Below are positions 1 to 9,149 of a stretch of 64,000 nucleotides of DNA, one piece after another. How positions within the stretch are numbered: position 1 is the stretch's first letter; every line of letters starts with the position of its first letter. Origin of the DNA: Peteryoungia algae (GTDB lineage Bacteria; Pseudomonadota; Alphaproteobacteria; Rhizobiales; Rhizobiaceae); the NCBI RefSeq assembly GCF_030369675.1, contig NZ_CP128477.1, positions 4,172,501-4,236,500 of the forward strand, written 5' to 3'. The notes below the pieces were generated by a model that did no database searches, had not been told where the DNA came from, and saw nothing but the letters and a program-made list of their open reading frames with translations. The translations under genes were made by a program, and so were the position numbers.

Positions 1-636
1 AAACGCCTGATCCAAGCCTTCGGCAATCCGGCACAGATCGAACAACTCCTGCGGACGCTCGCCACGCCGACGCCGGTTCCAGGGCTTGATCCCGCGGTTT
101 CGGCGCTTCTGGTGAAGGGTGACCATAATGCGCTCATCGCCCATATCGATGCTACCATGCAGGAAACCGGCTATCTCACCAATGCCAGCCGCACGCCGGC
201 CGAGATCGCCCGCCGCCTGAAGGAGAAGCTCGAGCTGTCCGAAACAAGGCTCGACGGCGCGGCCCTGCTATTGCTGCGCGAATTCCTCTCGCTGGAGCTG
301 CCGCTTGCCGATGCTTCGGCCGCACTCGCCGGCTTTGCCGATGCCGCAGGCCTGAAGCTCGGGTCGGCACTTGGCCGCTTCGACGAACGCGTCGCAGCCC
401 TTGCCAGCACCGGCGCCGACCTCGACCTGATCACCTACCGTGCCGCCTTCGGTCGGCCGCTGGATTATTACACCGGTCTCGTCTTCGAGGTGGTCATTGA
501 AGGCAAGCCGGCCGTGCTTGCCGGCGGCGGCCGCTTCGACCGGCTGCTCACCCTGCTTGGCGCGGAAAGCCATATCCCGGCCGTCGGCTTCTCGCTGTGG
601 CTGGATCGAATTGACGCCGAAAGGAGCGCGACATGA
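1..636 (+). CDS. hisZ: ATP phosphoribosyltransferase regulatory subunit HisZ (5' truncated)
   Basis: The reading frame is open from base 1, so the N-terminus lies outside the window; 211 residues remain. HisZ is a catalytically inactive relative of histidyl-tRNA synthetase that binds short-form HisG and gives it histidine feedback control in the first step of histidine synthesis. Visible class II synthetase-like motifs are DYYTGLVFE (about residue 155 of the visible part) and [10 protein letters not shown] (about 174). The stop codon overlaps the hisG start by 4 bp (ATGA), which indicates translational coupling. The downstream gene is a short HisG that lacks its own regulatory domain, which supports HisZ over HisS. 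The assignment is secure. Confidence 0.93.
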   Translation, partial: KRLIQAFGNPAQIEQLLRTLATPTPVPGLDPAVSALLVKGDHNALIAHIDATMQETGYLTNASRTPAEIARRLKEKLELSETRLDGAALLLLREFLSLELPLADASAALAGFADAAGLKLGSALGRFDERVAALASTGADLDLITYRAAFGRPLDYYTGLVFEVVIEGKPAVLAGGGRFDRLLTLLGAESHIPAVGFSLWLDRIDAERSAT

Positions 637-1328
637 CCATCACCATCGGTCTGCCCTCCAAGGGCCGCATGAAGGACGATGCCTCCGCCATCTTTGAAAA
701 GGCCGGCATGAAGATCATCGCTGTCGGCAATGACCGCTCCTATCGCGGCCGCGTCGAAGGTTTCGACGATGTCGAGATTGCCTATCTCTCGGCCTCCGAG
801 ATCTCGCGCGAGATCGGCAATGGCACGGTCGATTTCGGCGTGACCGGCGAAGACCTGATCCGCGAAGGCCTGGCGGAAGCCGACGCCCGCGTCGAGATCG
901 TAGCCCGCCTCGGCTTCGGCCATGCCGATGTCATCGTGGCCGTGCCCGAGATCTGGTACGACGTCGACACCATGGCCGATCTCGGCGATGTCGCCGCCGA
1001 ATTCCGCACCCGTCATGGGCGCCGTCTGGCCATCGCCACCAAATACTGGCGCCTGACGCAACAGCATTTCTCGGGCAGTCACGGCATCCAGCTCTACCGC
1101 ATCGTTGAAAGCCTAGGGGCGACCGAAGGCGCTCCCGCCGCTGGCCAGGCCGACATCATCGTCGACATCACCTCGACCGGTTCGACGCTGCGCGCCAATC
1201 ACCTGAAGGTGTTGTCGGACGGCGTGATCCTGCGCTCCGAGGCCTGCCTTGTGCGCGCCCGAAAGCCGGAGCACGAGGGCAATCCCATGATCGGCCGCAT
1301 CATCGAGGCGGTGCGCGGCGCACTCTGA
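633..1328 (+). CDS. hisG: ATP phosphoribosyltransferase catalytic subunit, short form
   Basis: The 231-residue product condenses ATP with PRPP to phosphoribosyl-ATP, the committed step of histidine synthesis. The N-terminal [13 protein letters not shown] and the PRPP-binding stretch [15 protein letters not shown] near residue 180 are characteristic. The protein ends at the catalytic domain: the C-terminal ACT-like regulatory domain of long HisG (about 290-300 residues) is absent, consistent with dependence on HisZ encoded just upstream. It overlaps hisZ by 4 bp. A methyltransferase follows 7 bp downstream and may be co-transcribed. Confidence 0.96.
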   Translation: MTITIGLPSKGRMKDDASAIFEKAGMKIIAVGNDRSYRGRVEGFDDVEIAYLSASEISREIGNGTVDFGVTGEDLIREGLAEADARVEIVARLGFGHADVIVAVPEIWYDVDTMADLGDVAAEFRTRHGRRLAIATKYWRLTQQHFSGSHGIQLYRIVESLGATEGAPAAGQADIIVDITSTGSTLRANHLKVLSDGVILRSEACLVRARKPEHEGNPMIGRIIEAVRGAL

Positions 1329-1335
1329 GGGCCCC

Positions 1336-1935
1336 ATGTCACACGCGAATGCGATTCCCGGATTGTATGCGCGGCACGCAGAAGCCTTTGATCGCATACG
1401 GGGCAAGAATGGCTTCGAGCGTCCCTGGCTGGATCGGCTTGTCGCGCCATTGCCTGAACATGCTCATGTGCTCGACATTGGATGCGGTTCCGGCGAGCCG
1501 ATTGCGGCGGATCTGATTGGCCGGGGCTTTTTCGTCACCGGGCTCGACGTTTCCGAACCTCTCATACGTCTGTGTCGGGAGAGATTCCCGGGACACGACT
1601 GGCATGTCGGCGATATGCGGGATCTGTCTCTGGGGCGGACCTTCGAGGCGATCGTCGCCTGGCACAGCTTCTTCCACCTCACACCAGAGGCGCAGCGGAC
1701 CATGTTTCCGCGATTTGCGTCGCATGCAGCGAGAGGCGGCGTGCTGATGTTCACATCAGGGCCGTCTGCCGGTGTGGCCATCGGCGAATTCGAAGGGGAG
1801 CCGCTCTACCATGCGAGCCTCGACCCTGCGGAGTATCGGTTCCTTCTGGCGGAAAGCGGCTTCGTCGTTTTGCAGCACGTGGTCGAAGACCCCGCATGCG
1901 GTGGTGCCACCGTCTGGCTGGCGCAAAAGACGTAA
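1336..1935 (+). CDS. class I SAM-dependent methyltransferase
   Basis: This 199-residue protein has the Rossmann SAM-binding motif VLDIGCGSGEP at residues 45-55, an acidic strand-2 end (VTGLDVSEP, about 66-74) and a GDMRDL motif near residue 94, typical of Methyltransf_11/25 enzymes. The substrate cannot be inferred. It starts 7 bp after hisG and probably rides on the same transcript, but no functional link to histidine synthesis is evident. The C-terminal half has hydrophobic strands as expected and the length is normal for a free-standing small-molecule methyltransferase. Confidence 0.82.
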   Translation: MSHANAIPGLYARHAEAFDRIRGKNGFERPWLDRLVAPLPEHAHVLDIGCGSGEPIAADLIGRGFFVTGLDVSEPLIRLCRERFPGHDWHVGDMRDLSLGRTFEAIVAWHSFFHLTPEAQRTMFPRFASHAARGGVLMFTSGPSAGVAIGEFEGEPLYHASLDPAEYRFLLAESGFVVLQHVVEDPACGGATVWLAQKT

Positions 1936-2033
1936 TTCGGAAAGACACGACAGGGCTCTCGGAGCGATCCGGCGGCCTTTTGTTTCGTCCTGCCGTTGTG
2001 CATACTGTCTTGACGACAAGAGGGGACATACCT

Positions 2034-2783
2034 GTGACAATTCTAAGAACTGTTGTTGCATCTTTTTCGATATCACTGTTTTCAGCCTCGGTTTGGGCCG
2101 ATGAGGCACCCAAACCAAAACTCGGTCCCGATGCCGTGCCGATCACATCGGATCACGCATATATCTCCAAGGCCGAAGCACCCGACTACTGGGCCATCTC
2201 GCCCTACTATATCCACCAGCAAACCTCTTCCGCCTGCTCGCTCGCGTCGGTTACGGTTGCAGTCAACACGCTGCGCGGACTGCCCGGGCGGTCAGAAGAC
2301 ACGCTCGTAACTCAGAACAACCTGCTGGAGGCCACCAAGGACGAGCGCTGGGCCGCTCAGGCCGCCGAAGATGGCGACGGCGTGACCTTTGTCGACTTGA
2401 TCGAAGACACGACACAAAGCCTGAAGGCGTTCGACATCAAAGCAGACGTCAGATCGGCACAACCGGGCAAAGACCAGGCGGCAACGCTTGAGACCTTTCG
2501 GGCAATGCTTCTCGAGAATGAAGTCTCGGCCAAAGACATGGTCTTGATATATTTCAACCAGGGTGTCGTCACCGGCGACTGGGATGGACCGCATGTGTCG
2601 CCGATCGGCGCCTATGATGCCGCGACCGATCGGGTCCTGATCATGGATGTCGACCGCGAATGGTATGTTCCGTACTGGACAAAGACCGAAACCCTGTTCA
2701 ATGCCCTGCAACGCCCCGCTCCGGCGGATCAAGGCGTGCTTGCCGGCGAGACAGGCGGGTGGGTGCATATCATCAGGCAATGA
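2034..2783 (+). CDS. exported phytochelatin-synthase-like cysteine peptidase
   Basis: I place the start at a GTG preceded by GAGGGGAC; the frame is open much further upstream, but that part overlaps the methyltransferase. The 249-residue product begins with a signal-peptide-like segment ending near SVWADE (about residue 23). It has the papain-like Phytochelatin fold pattern: SSACSLAS (Cys68), GPHVSPIGAYD (His187) and VLIMDVDREWY (Asp205). The 18-residue His-Asp spacing matches plant and cyanobacterial phytochelatin synthases, and the length resembles the Nostoc half-size enzyme, which mainly cleaves glycine from glutathione. The C-terminal metal-sensing domain of eukaryotic enzymes is absent. 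It probably acts in the periplasm on glutathione or a conjugate. A strong bidirectional terminator follows. Confidence 0.78.
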   Translation: MTILRTVVASFSISLFSASVWADEAPKPKLGPDAVPITSDHAYISKAEAPDYWAISPYYIHQQTSSACSLASVTVAVNTLRGLPGRSEDTLVTQNNLLEATKDERWAAQAAEDGDGVTFVDLIEDTTQSLKAFDIKADVRSAQPGKDQAATLETFRAMLLENEVSAKDMVLIYFNQGVVTGDWDGPHVSPIGAYDAATDRVLIMDVDREWYVPYWTKTETLFNALQRPAPADQGVLAGETGGWVHIIRQ

Positions 2784-2863
2784 GCCGGAAGAGGCGCCGA
2801 AGGCAGGGACACCCAGTTTCTGAGGATGCGCCCCGCTCCAGCGCCTCACCGACACAGATACGG

Positions 2864-2897
2864 AAAAACCCGCCGGATCGCTCCGGCGGGTTTTTTT
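2864..2897. terminator. bidirectional rho-independent terminator
   Basis: A perfect stem (AACCCGCCGGA paired with TCCGGCGGGTT, loop TCGC) is flanked by A-runs on the left and a T-run on the right. It can therefore stop transcription from the phytochelatin-synthase-like gene (+) and from doxX (-), which converge here. Confidence 0.92.
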
Positions 2898-2916
2898 GCC
2901 TTGTAGGGCAGGGATA

Positions 2917-3363
2917 TCAGGCGATAGCGGCAGTCGAACCGCGGCGGGCGTCGAGCGAGTAGGCTCCAGCGCCAACGATGGCGAGCGCGATGTAACCGCC
3001 GGCCAGCGTGATGTTCTTCATCATCATGATCTGGTTCAGCGTGTTGATCCAGCCGAGAGCGCCTTCCGGCCAGCCTTCGATGGCAACGGTGCCGGTGTGG
3101 AAGACGAGGCCGGTGAACACGCAGAACAGTGCGATGGTCCAGGCGGTGATCTTGGTCTGGAAGCCGACGAGGATGAAGAGGCCGGCGACGAGTTCAAAGA
3201 GGCCGGCGGCATAGGCGAGCAGGTCGGCGGCCGGGAGGCCGGCGCCCGAGATCATGCCGGCAGTGCCAGCGGGATCGGCAAGCTTGCCGAAGCCGGACAT
3301 GATGAACATGAAGGAGAGAAGAATACGGACGAGAACGAGAAGTGCGTTATTGGTGGACGACAT
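2917..3363 (-). CDS. DoxX family membrane protein
   Basis: The 148-residue protein has four predicted membrane segments and the DoxX pattern (LLVLVRILLSFMFIMSGFGKL at the N-terminus, split by the FGKLADP turn). DoxX-type proteins occur as quinone-linked membrane subunits or with oxidative-stress enzymes; their exact role is unsettled. The gene stands alone, convergent with the phytochelatin-synthase-like gene and separated from it by a shared terminator. Its 5' region holds three consecutive inverted repeats (3390-3485), suggesting tight regulation. The family call is firm, the function is not. Confidence 0.88.
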   Translation of the reverse strand: MSSTNNALLVLVRILLSFMFIMSGFGKLADPAGTAGMISGAGLPAADLLAYAAGLFELVAGLFILVGFQTKITAWTIALFCVFTGLVFHTGTVAIEGWPEGALGWINTLNQIMMMKNITLAGGYIALAIVGAGAYSLDARRGSTAAIA

Positions 3364-3389
3364 CGAAAGGCTCCATTTGGCGTTGATGC

Positions 3390-3485
3390 CTGAAACCCCT
3401 CTGATCGGGTGGTTTCAGTTCGTGGAGCCTAGATGCCTGCTTTTTTGTCGCAGGCATAGATGAACAGTTTTTGACTGATTGTTCA
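3390..3485 (-). promoter_or_regulatory. doxX leader/promoter with three stacked inverted repeats
   Basis: Three perfect inverted repeats lie back to back upstream of doxX: CTGAAACC-N13-GGTTTCAG (3390-3418), ATGCCTGC-N9-GCAGGCAT (3433-3457) and TGAACA-N13-TGTTCA (3461-3485). The farthest one is placed like a repressor or activator site near the promoter. The two nearer ones would form hairpins in the 5' untranslated RNA or serve as operators. No regulator gene lies next to doxX. Confidence 0.5.
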
Positions 3486-3573
3486 CAAAAACGGAACGAA
3501 CGGGACCTTGGGCATGTGTTCATGAACCCGCGTGAACCAGTCACGGGCCGCTGGAAGCTGGCTTGCCGGAATA

Positions 3574-4050
3574 TCAGGCAGGCGTGACGGAGGCTGTCGT
3601 CGGCAACTGGAAGCGCGGGAAAATGAAGAGCCCGACCATGTTGCCACCGGCGTTGTCGAAACCGGAGGACTCGCCGATGCAGAAGACCGGCTGGCGGTGC
3701 TGCGACGCGGCGACGATGGTGGTCGAGTAGCAGAAGCGCGACGGCTGCGTGGCGGCCTGTTCGAACAGTCTGAGAATATGTCCGCGATCTGCCGGATCAT
3801 AGCTGCGCATGACCGTCAGCAGTCCACATTCATGATTGTTGAGACCGTGTAGGGCACGCGCGTTCTCCCCCAGCTTCAGGAGGCCGTTCGTCAGGTCACC
3901 CGTCCAGTCTTCCAACAGGCCGAAGCGGCACGCATGCTGCCCCAGCACGCCGTCTCCTTCCTGCTCGCTCATCATGAAGGTGTTCGCAAGATCAGCATTC
4001 GCAATTTTGAACAAGGCGATCCCCAAGTCGATAGCCAGAACTGGCCCCAA
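3574..4050 (-). CDS. hypothetical PAS-like protein
   Basis: The frame gives up to 158 residues from a TTG that directly follows an in-frame TAA; an alternative ATG start at 3975 gives about 133. The segment HECGLLTVMRSYDPADRGHI, followed by FCYSTTIV, QPVFCIGESSGFD and MVGLFIFPRF, has the strand-helix rhythm of the second half of a PAS fold. I have no firm family match. No good Shine-Dalgarno supports either start. In the adjacent frame the sequence stays open further upstream (to 4316), so an N-terminal frameshift is possible. No domain other than the PAS-like one is seen, so it may be a small sensor or partner protein. Confidence 0.55.
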   Translation of the reverse strand: MGPVLAIDLGIALFKIANADLANTFMMSEQEGDGVLGQHACRFGLLEDWTGDLTNGLLKLGENARALHGLNNHECGLLTVMRSYDPADRGHILRLFEQAATQPSRFCYSTTIVAASQHRQPVFCIGESSGFDNAGGNMVGLFIFPRFQLPTTASVTPA

Positions 4051-4757
4051 TTATCCAGCCCGGGAACTTGCTCCCGGAAGCCGACCCCTGTCCGGCCGAA
4101 ACCGAAACCGCTGGCGAGCGGATGCCCGTTCACCAGGTTCTTCAAGCGGCCCGCCGGAACCGCAGACACCGCGCTCCCGTCATCCGGGAATCCACGATGT
4201 GAGTGCTTGAGACCTTTCAGTCGATCCGACCGGTCTTCAGACGTAGAACACCGCCGCGAGTTGCCCCATCGCCACGATGTATGCATGCCGGAGCGCAAGC
4301 TAAACCGGAATTTCAACCGTCTCCCACAAGAAAGCTGAAAAGGAAAAATCTTGCATGCACCGGAATTAACGGTTTCGATACCATGATTTATTTAGCATGA
4401 AAACGGCCCATGTCCCAAATTGGTGCAGGAACCGTCTCAATTCTGGGAACCTTGATATTGGAATAATATGATTTTCAGTGTGTTGGTAGATGTGTGTCTG
4501 TCGACGCGACGCACCACCAGTCCGGCGCCACGCAACTTTTGGTGTCATTCCGACCGCTGTCCATTGGTCCGTTGACGGGTGTGGTCTGGCCATCCTGGGG
4601 CATGCCGGAGCTTCATACGAAAAGGGAAACCCGAGCGCGGCCCTGTCGAAGACGGAACCGGATGGTCCAGATGAAACACCGACAAGGCAAACGCATTGCG
4701 CTGGTGGCGAACGCGAATAGAATCGGATCCCTGTTTCGGTTGTCGGGAGTGGTCTGG
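4051..4757. other. gene-poor stretch with AT-richer core and a repeated segment
   Basis: No convincing gene is found in these 707 bases. The part around 4320-4490 is AT-richer than the surroundings and includes promoter-like runs (for example AATAATATGATTTT near 4461). The right part keeps the transglycosylase frame open from 4494, but that translation has no recognisable domain and precedes the signal peptide. A segment at 4619-4673 resembles the groEL terminator region at 5735-5790. Confidence 0.6.
4619..4673. repeat. diverged copy of the groEL-terminator-region sequence
   Basis: This 55-base stretch aligns with 5735-5790: both read GAAAAGGG..ACCCGAG, then a GGCC-rich part, and end with an exact 19-base match, GAACCGGATGGTCCAGATG (4655-4673 and 5775-5793). 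The two copies flank the lytic transglycosylase gene in direct orientation. Confidence 0.7.
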
Positions 4758-5687
4758 ATGGATGCGACGCGGCGGGTCTTCATGCTGGCAGCTGGCATTT
4801 TCGCGACCGCGGTTGCCTGCGGCACCCTTGCCGCCCATGCCGAGCCGTCGAAGTCAGCAGACGAGCCGGCATGCCTCTATGCGGGCACCTATGGCTCGTC
4901 GTCTCTTTGTATCAGGCGTGACAGTTTCAACGCCGATCTCTGCCGTGTGATCGGCCATTTTTCTCAAGTGCATGACGTGCCACCTGCGTTTTTCGCTCGG
5001 CTGATCTGGCGGGAAAGCCTCTTCCGCCCTGAGGCGGTCAGTCGGAAGGGGGCGGAAGGAATCGCCCAGTTCATGCCCGGCACAGCGCGCATGCGCGGGA
5101 TTGCCAACAGTTTCGACGTGCTTGAGGCACTCGATGCGTCTGCCGGCTATCTCGTGGAACTGAGGACTCGCTTCGGAAATTTCGGCTTCGCTGCCGCAGC
5201 CTACAACGCCGGCGAAAATGGGTTTTCACGATTCCTGTCCACCGAGCGCCTGCCCATCGAAACCCGGGATTACGTCTTTGCCATCACCGGCGCGACGGTC
5301 GAGATATGGCGCGATCAGCCGCCCGAAATCGCAGCGCCGACATTGGACGAAACCTTGAGCTTTCAGGACGCTTGCGTGGCTCTCGCGGACAAGCGCCGGA
5401 TGAAGGAGCCAGTCTTTTCAGGCTCTGCAGATTGGGCGCCATGGGGCGTGCAATTGGCCGCGCATTTCCGCCCAGCCATCGTCAACCAGCTGTTCACGCG
5501 CGCCCTCAGCCGCCTGCCGGCGCCACTCAACGCCGAGCGCGCCCTCATCGTGCGCCAGCGCGGCGGCAATTTTGGCTACAGACCCCGCTATGCCGCAAGG
5601 ATCGGCCGCGAAACCCGCCAGGAGGCGAACAAGCTCTGCGCCGAGATCAGGGCCGCGGGCGTGCCTTGCACGGTGCTCAGGAACTAG
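4758..5687 (+). CDS. exported lytic transglycosylase with SPOR-like C-terminus
   Basis: The start at ATG 4758 is supported by CGGGAG about 9 bases upstream and by the signal peptide that follows (hydrophobic 8-22, ending near AAHAEPS). The 309-residue product has an SLT domain at about 60-175: the catalytic Glu86 is in LIWRESLFRP, followed by KGAEGIAQFMPGTA and AAAYNAGE. Residues from about 220 to the end (WGVQLAAHF... to the PCTVLRN end) look like a SPOR peptidoglycan-binding repeat. It would cleave the glycan strand of murein in the periplasm with formation of 1,6-anhydro ends. The two similar repeat segments at 4619-4673 and 5735-5790 flank this gene. Confidence 0.86.
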   Translation: MDATRRVFMLAAGIFATAVACGTLAAHAEPSKSADEPACLYAGTYGSSSLCIRRDSFNADLCRVIGHFSQVHDVPPAFFARLIWRESLFRPEAVSRKGAEGIAQFMPGTARMRGIANSFDVLEALDASAGYLVELRTRFGNFGFAAAAYNAGENGFSRFLSTERLPIETRDYVFAITGATVEIWRDQPPEIAAPTLDETLSFQDACVALADKRRMKEPVFSGSADWAPWGVQLAAHFRPAIVNQLFTRALSRLPAPLNAERALIVRQRGGNFGYRPRYAARIGRETRQEANKLCAEIRAAGVPCTVLRN

Positions 5688-5734
5688 GATCATAGCGAAG
5701 ATAAGCCCAGGTTCCCGGCCGAGACGATGCACAA

Positions 5735-5790
5735 TAGAAAAAGGGCGACCCGAGGGCCGCCCTTCTGAAAGACTGAACCGGATGGTCCAG
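5735..5790. repeat. second copy of the 55-base repeat flanking the transglycosylase gene
   Basis: It is similar to 4619-4673, with an exact 19-base match at its right end running three bases past 5790, to 5793. This copy contains the groEL terminator hairpin; in the left copy the hairpin is degraded. Confidence 0.68.
5738..5764 (-). terminator. groESL operon terminator
   Basis: On the minus strand AAGGGCG pairs with CGCCCTT around a ten-base loop and is followed by TTTTT. It lies about 145 bases beyond the groEL stop codon, past the duplicated tail segment, and would end the groESL transcript. Confidence 0.85.
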
Positions 5791-5830
5791 ATGGTAAGAC
5801 CCTGAGGTCTTACATCATGTCCATGCCGCC
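5790..5830. repeat. 41-bp duplicate of the groEL 3' end (outer copy)
   Basis: These 41 bases are identical to 5889-5929. The copy carries the groEL stop codon, six upstream codons and the adjacent 7-bp inverted repeat TAAGACC-CTGA-GGTCTTA, but is disconnected from the gene. The offset between copies is 99 bases. Confidence 0.93.
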
Positions 5831-5831
5831 T

Positions 5832-5856
5832 GTTCAGCGCGCTTGACGCGCTGAAC
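5832..5856. repeat. perfect 10-bp palindrome between the two groEL-tail copies
   Basis: GTTCAGCGCG-CTTGA-CGCGCTGAAC is a perfect inverted repeat lying in the 58 bases that separate the duplicate copies. It would fold as a stable hairpin in the groESL mRNA 3' region. Confidence 0.85.
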
Positions 5857-5888
5857 CACTTTGAGTGATGGGCGGCTTTTCTGAACCT

Positions 5889-7609
<1,721 letters not shown>

Positions 7610-7620
7610 TCAGGCTAAGA

Positions 7621-7917
7621 TCAGCCGATGACGCCCATGATGTCGGCTTCCTTCATGATCAGCAGGTCTTCGCCGTCGAGCTTGACCTCGGTGCCGGACC
7701 ACTTGCCGAACAGGACGCGGTCGCCGACCTTGACGTCGAGAGCGATCTGCTTGCCGCTTTCGTCGCGGGCGCCAGGGCCAACAGCGACGATTTCGCCTTC
7801 AGCAGGCTTTTCCTTGGCAGTGTCAGGAATGATGATGCCGCCCTTGGTCTTTGCTTCGGACTCGACGCGCTTGACTACAACGCGGTCGTGCAGCGGACGG
7901 AAAGTTGTGCTTGCCAT
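7621..7917 (-). CDS. groES: co-chaperonin GroES (Hsp10)
   Basis: The 98-residue protein forms the heptameric lid of the GroEL chamber. It shows the start [12 protein letters not shown], the mobile loop [15 protein letters not shown] (about 24-38) and the [11 protein letters not shown] region. It is the first gene of the groESL operon, with the CIRCE operator about 60 bases before its start codon. Confidence 0.98.
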   Translation of the reverse strand: MASTTFRPLHDRVVVKRVESEAKTKGGIIIPDTAKEKPAEGEIVAVGPGARDESGKQIALDVKVGDRVLFGKWSGTEVKLDGEDLLIMKEADIMGVIG

Positions 7918-7977
7918 TGTCTAATCCCTCGATCAAATGACATTCGCGGACCGCAGAGAGGGTCCGCATCGATACTG

Positions 7978-8004
7978 TTAGCACTCGCTGTTGGTGAGTG
8001 CCAG
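7978..8004 (-). promoter_or_regulatory. CIRCE element (HrcA operator)
   Basis: TTAGCACTC-N9-GAGTGCCAG matches the CIRCE consensus TTAGCACTC-N9-GAGTGCTAA in 16 of 18 arm positions. It lies between the promoter and groES, where HrcA binding would repress groESL at normal temperature. Confidence 0.94.
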
Positions 8005-8012
8005 CGAGGCTG

Positions 8013-8041
8013 AGATAAGAACAGCATGCGGATGAGTCAAG
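8013..8041 (-). promoter_or_regulatory. groESL promoter, RpoH/sigma-70-like
   Basis: On the minus strand CTTGACT (8041-8035) is followed after 16 bases by TTATCT (8018-8013). The CTTG and CTTATCT elements resemble alphaproteobacterial RpoH promoters and also fit sigma-70. The CIRCE element starts 9 bases downstream, at the expected transcription start. Confidence 0.72.
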
Positions 8042-8098
8042 CCGGGTGTGCAAAAATCCGGTGCCTATCGTAAACGGCACCGGATGGCTTGTTTACCT

Positions 8099-8458
8099 TC
8101 AGAGAACCATGGTCTCGAAGGTGGCGAACTCGGCTTCTATCCCATATTGAACGAGAAATGCGGCAGGATCGAAGTCGTTCGCGGCATAAATTGCCGCCAT
8201 CTCCTGTTTGGCCGCCAGAAGTGCATTGCGGCTTTCCCACTCGGCAATGGTGATTACGAAAACCTGGCCATCGCGTTCGGATGCGGCGACGCGGCTCATT
8301 TTGCAGTGCACATGTCTCTGCAGATGCCCGTCGATAAAGGCCAGACGTTCTGCGAAATCCGGCCAATGGGCAAGCGGGCAGGTGAAGCGGTCGATCCGAA
8401 GAACGGTCGACAGATCCGCATTGCGGAGTTCCAGTGGCGAAGGGGAAGGGGTGGTCAT
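8099..8458 (-). CDS. ABM-type monooxygenase-like protein, predicted SoxR target
   Basis: The ATG at 8458 follows GGAGCGC and gives 119 residues. The fold pattern is that of small antibiotic-biosynthesis-monooxygenase (dimeric ferredoxin-like) proteins: LRIDRFTCP strand, helix with FAERLAFIDGHLQRH, then VFVITIAEWESRNALLAAKQEMAAIYA. Substrate and catalysis cannot be told from sequence. It is divergent from soxR, and its promoter has exactly the layout of SoxR-activated promoters (8510-8540). SoxR regulons outside enterics often include small monooxygenases of this kind, so a role in handling redox-active compounds is likely. Confidence 0.76.
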   Translation of the reverse strand: MTTPSPSPLELRNADLSTVLRIDRFTCPLAHWPDFAERLAFIDGHLQRHVHCKMSRVAASERDGQVFVITIAEWESRNALLAAKQEMAAIYAANDFDPAAFLVQYGIEAEFATFETMVL

Positions 8459-8509
8459 GATGCGCTCCGTATCTGTGTGAGAACTTGCGGTTTGATCGGG
8501 ACGCAGGCA

Positions 8510-8540
8510 TGGATAGGACCTCAACCTTCATTGAGGTCAA
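8510..8540 (-). promoter_or_regulatory. SoxR-dependent promoter and operator
   Basis: On the minus strand -35 TTGACC and -10 TATCCA are separated by 19 bases, the overlong spacing typical of MerR-family targets. The spacer carries the dyad CCTCAA-N6-TTGAGG (8-bp arms at 8517-8524 and 8531-8538), matching the 18-bp SoxR box known from the E. coli soxS promoter. It drives the monooxygenase; because it also sits just upstream of soxR, it may autoregulate that gene. Confidence 0.88.
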
Positions 8541-8552
8541 GGAATAAGTGTC

Positions 8553-9041
8553 GTGGCAGATCAAATGGCAGTTCAGAAGGCCGGAGCACCGGTTCTGCTC
8601 AGTGTTGGCGAGGTGGCACGCCGCGCCGGCGTCGCTGTCTCGGCGCTGCATTATTACGAGCGTGAAGGGCTGATCCATTCCCTGCGCAGTGGCGGAAACC
8701 AGCGGCGGTTTCCGCGCGGCGTGCTCCGCCGTGTCGCTGTCATCAAGGTTGCCCAGTCGCTCGGCCTGTCGCTCGCCGAAATCTCGACCGCCTTCTCGAC
8801 CCTGCCGGATGATCGGCCGCCCTCGGTCCATGACTGGCGCCGGCTTTCGCAAATCTGGCGTGCCGACCTGGATCGCCGGATCATGCAGCTTCAAGGGCTG
8901 CGTGACAGGCTCGATGGCTGCATCGGCTGCGGATGCCTGTCCATGGAGGATTGTCCCTTGCGCAATGGCGGCGACCACATGGGCAAGTCCGGCGCGGGGG
9001 CGAGGCTTCTGGCCGATGACGCAACTGACAAAGGCGTTTGA
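8553..9041 (+). CDS. soxR: redox-sensing transcriptional activator SoxR
   Basis: GTG start at 8553, preceded by AAGGAA; 162 residues. The MerR-type winged HTH ([25 protein letters not shown], starting near residue 16) is followed by a dimerisation helix and the four-cysteine [2Fe-2S] site Cys123, Cys126, Cys128 and Cys134 ([12 protein letters not shown]), which is diagnostic of SoxR. Oxidation of this cluster by redox-cycling compounds activates transcription. A near-perfect SoxR box lies 15 bases upstream of the start. The ChrB/ChrA genes follow in the same direction and may be co-transcribed. Confidence 0.95.
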   Translation: MADQMAVQKAGAPVLLSVGEVARRAGVAVSALHYYEREGLIHSLRSGGNQRRFPRGVLRRVAVIKVAQSLGLSLAEISTAFSTLPDDRPPSVHDWRRLSQIWRADLDRRIMQLQGLRDRLDGCIGCGCLSMEDCPLRNGGDHMGKSGAGARLLADDATDKGV

Positions 9042-9149
9042 CAGGCCAATATGAATTTGACAGGTTTGAACCGTGGAGTGCGCGAAAGCTCCATGAGGCG
9101 CCATGCCGGAATTTCGCATCCGTCATTCTCAAAACAACGGACACCGAAC

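Noticed and set aside
1482..2033. Long upstream extension of the phytochelatin-synthase-like frame
   Set aside because: It overlaps the methyltransferase in another frame and lacks domain character; the GTG at 2034 with a good ribosome binding site and a signal peptide explains the gene.
4494..4757. N-terminal extension of the lytic transglycosylase
   Set aside because: The extra 88 residues precede a proper signal peptide and a good Shine-Dalgarno at 4758 and have no similarity-like features.
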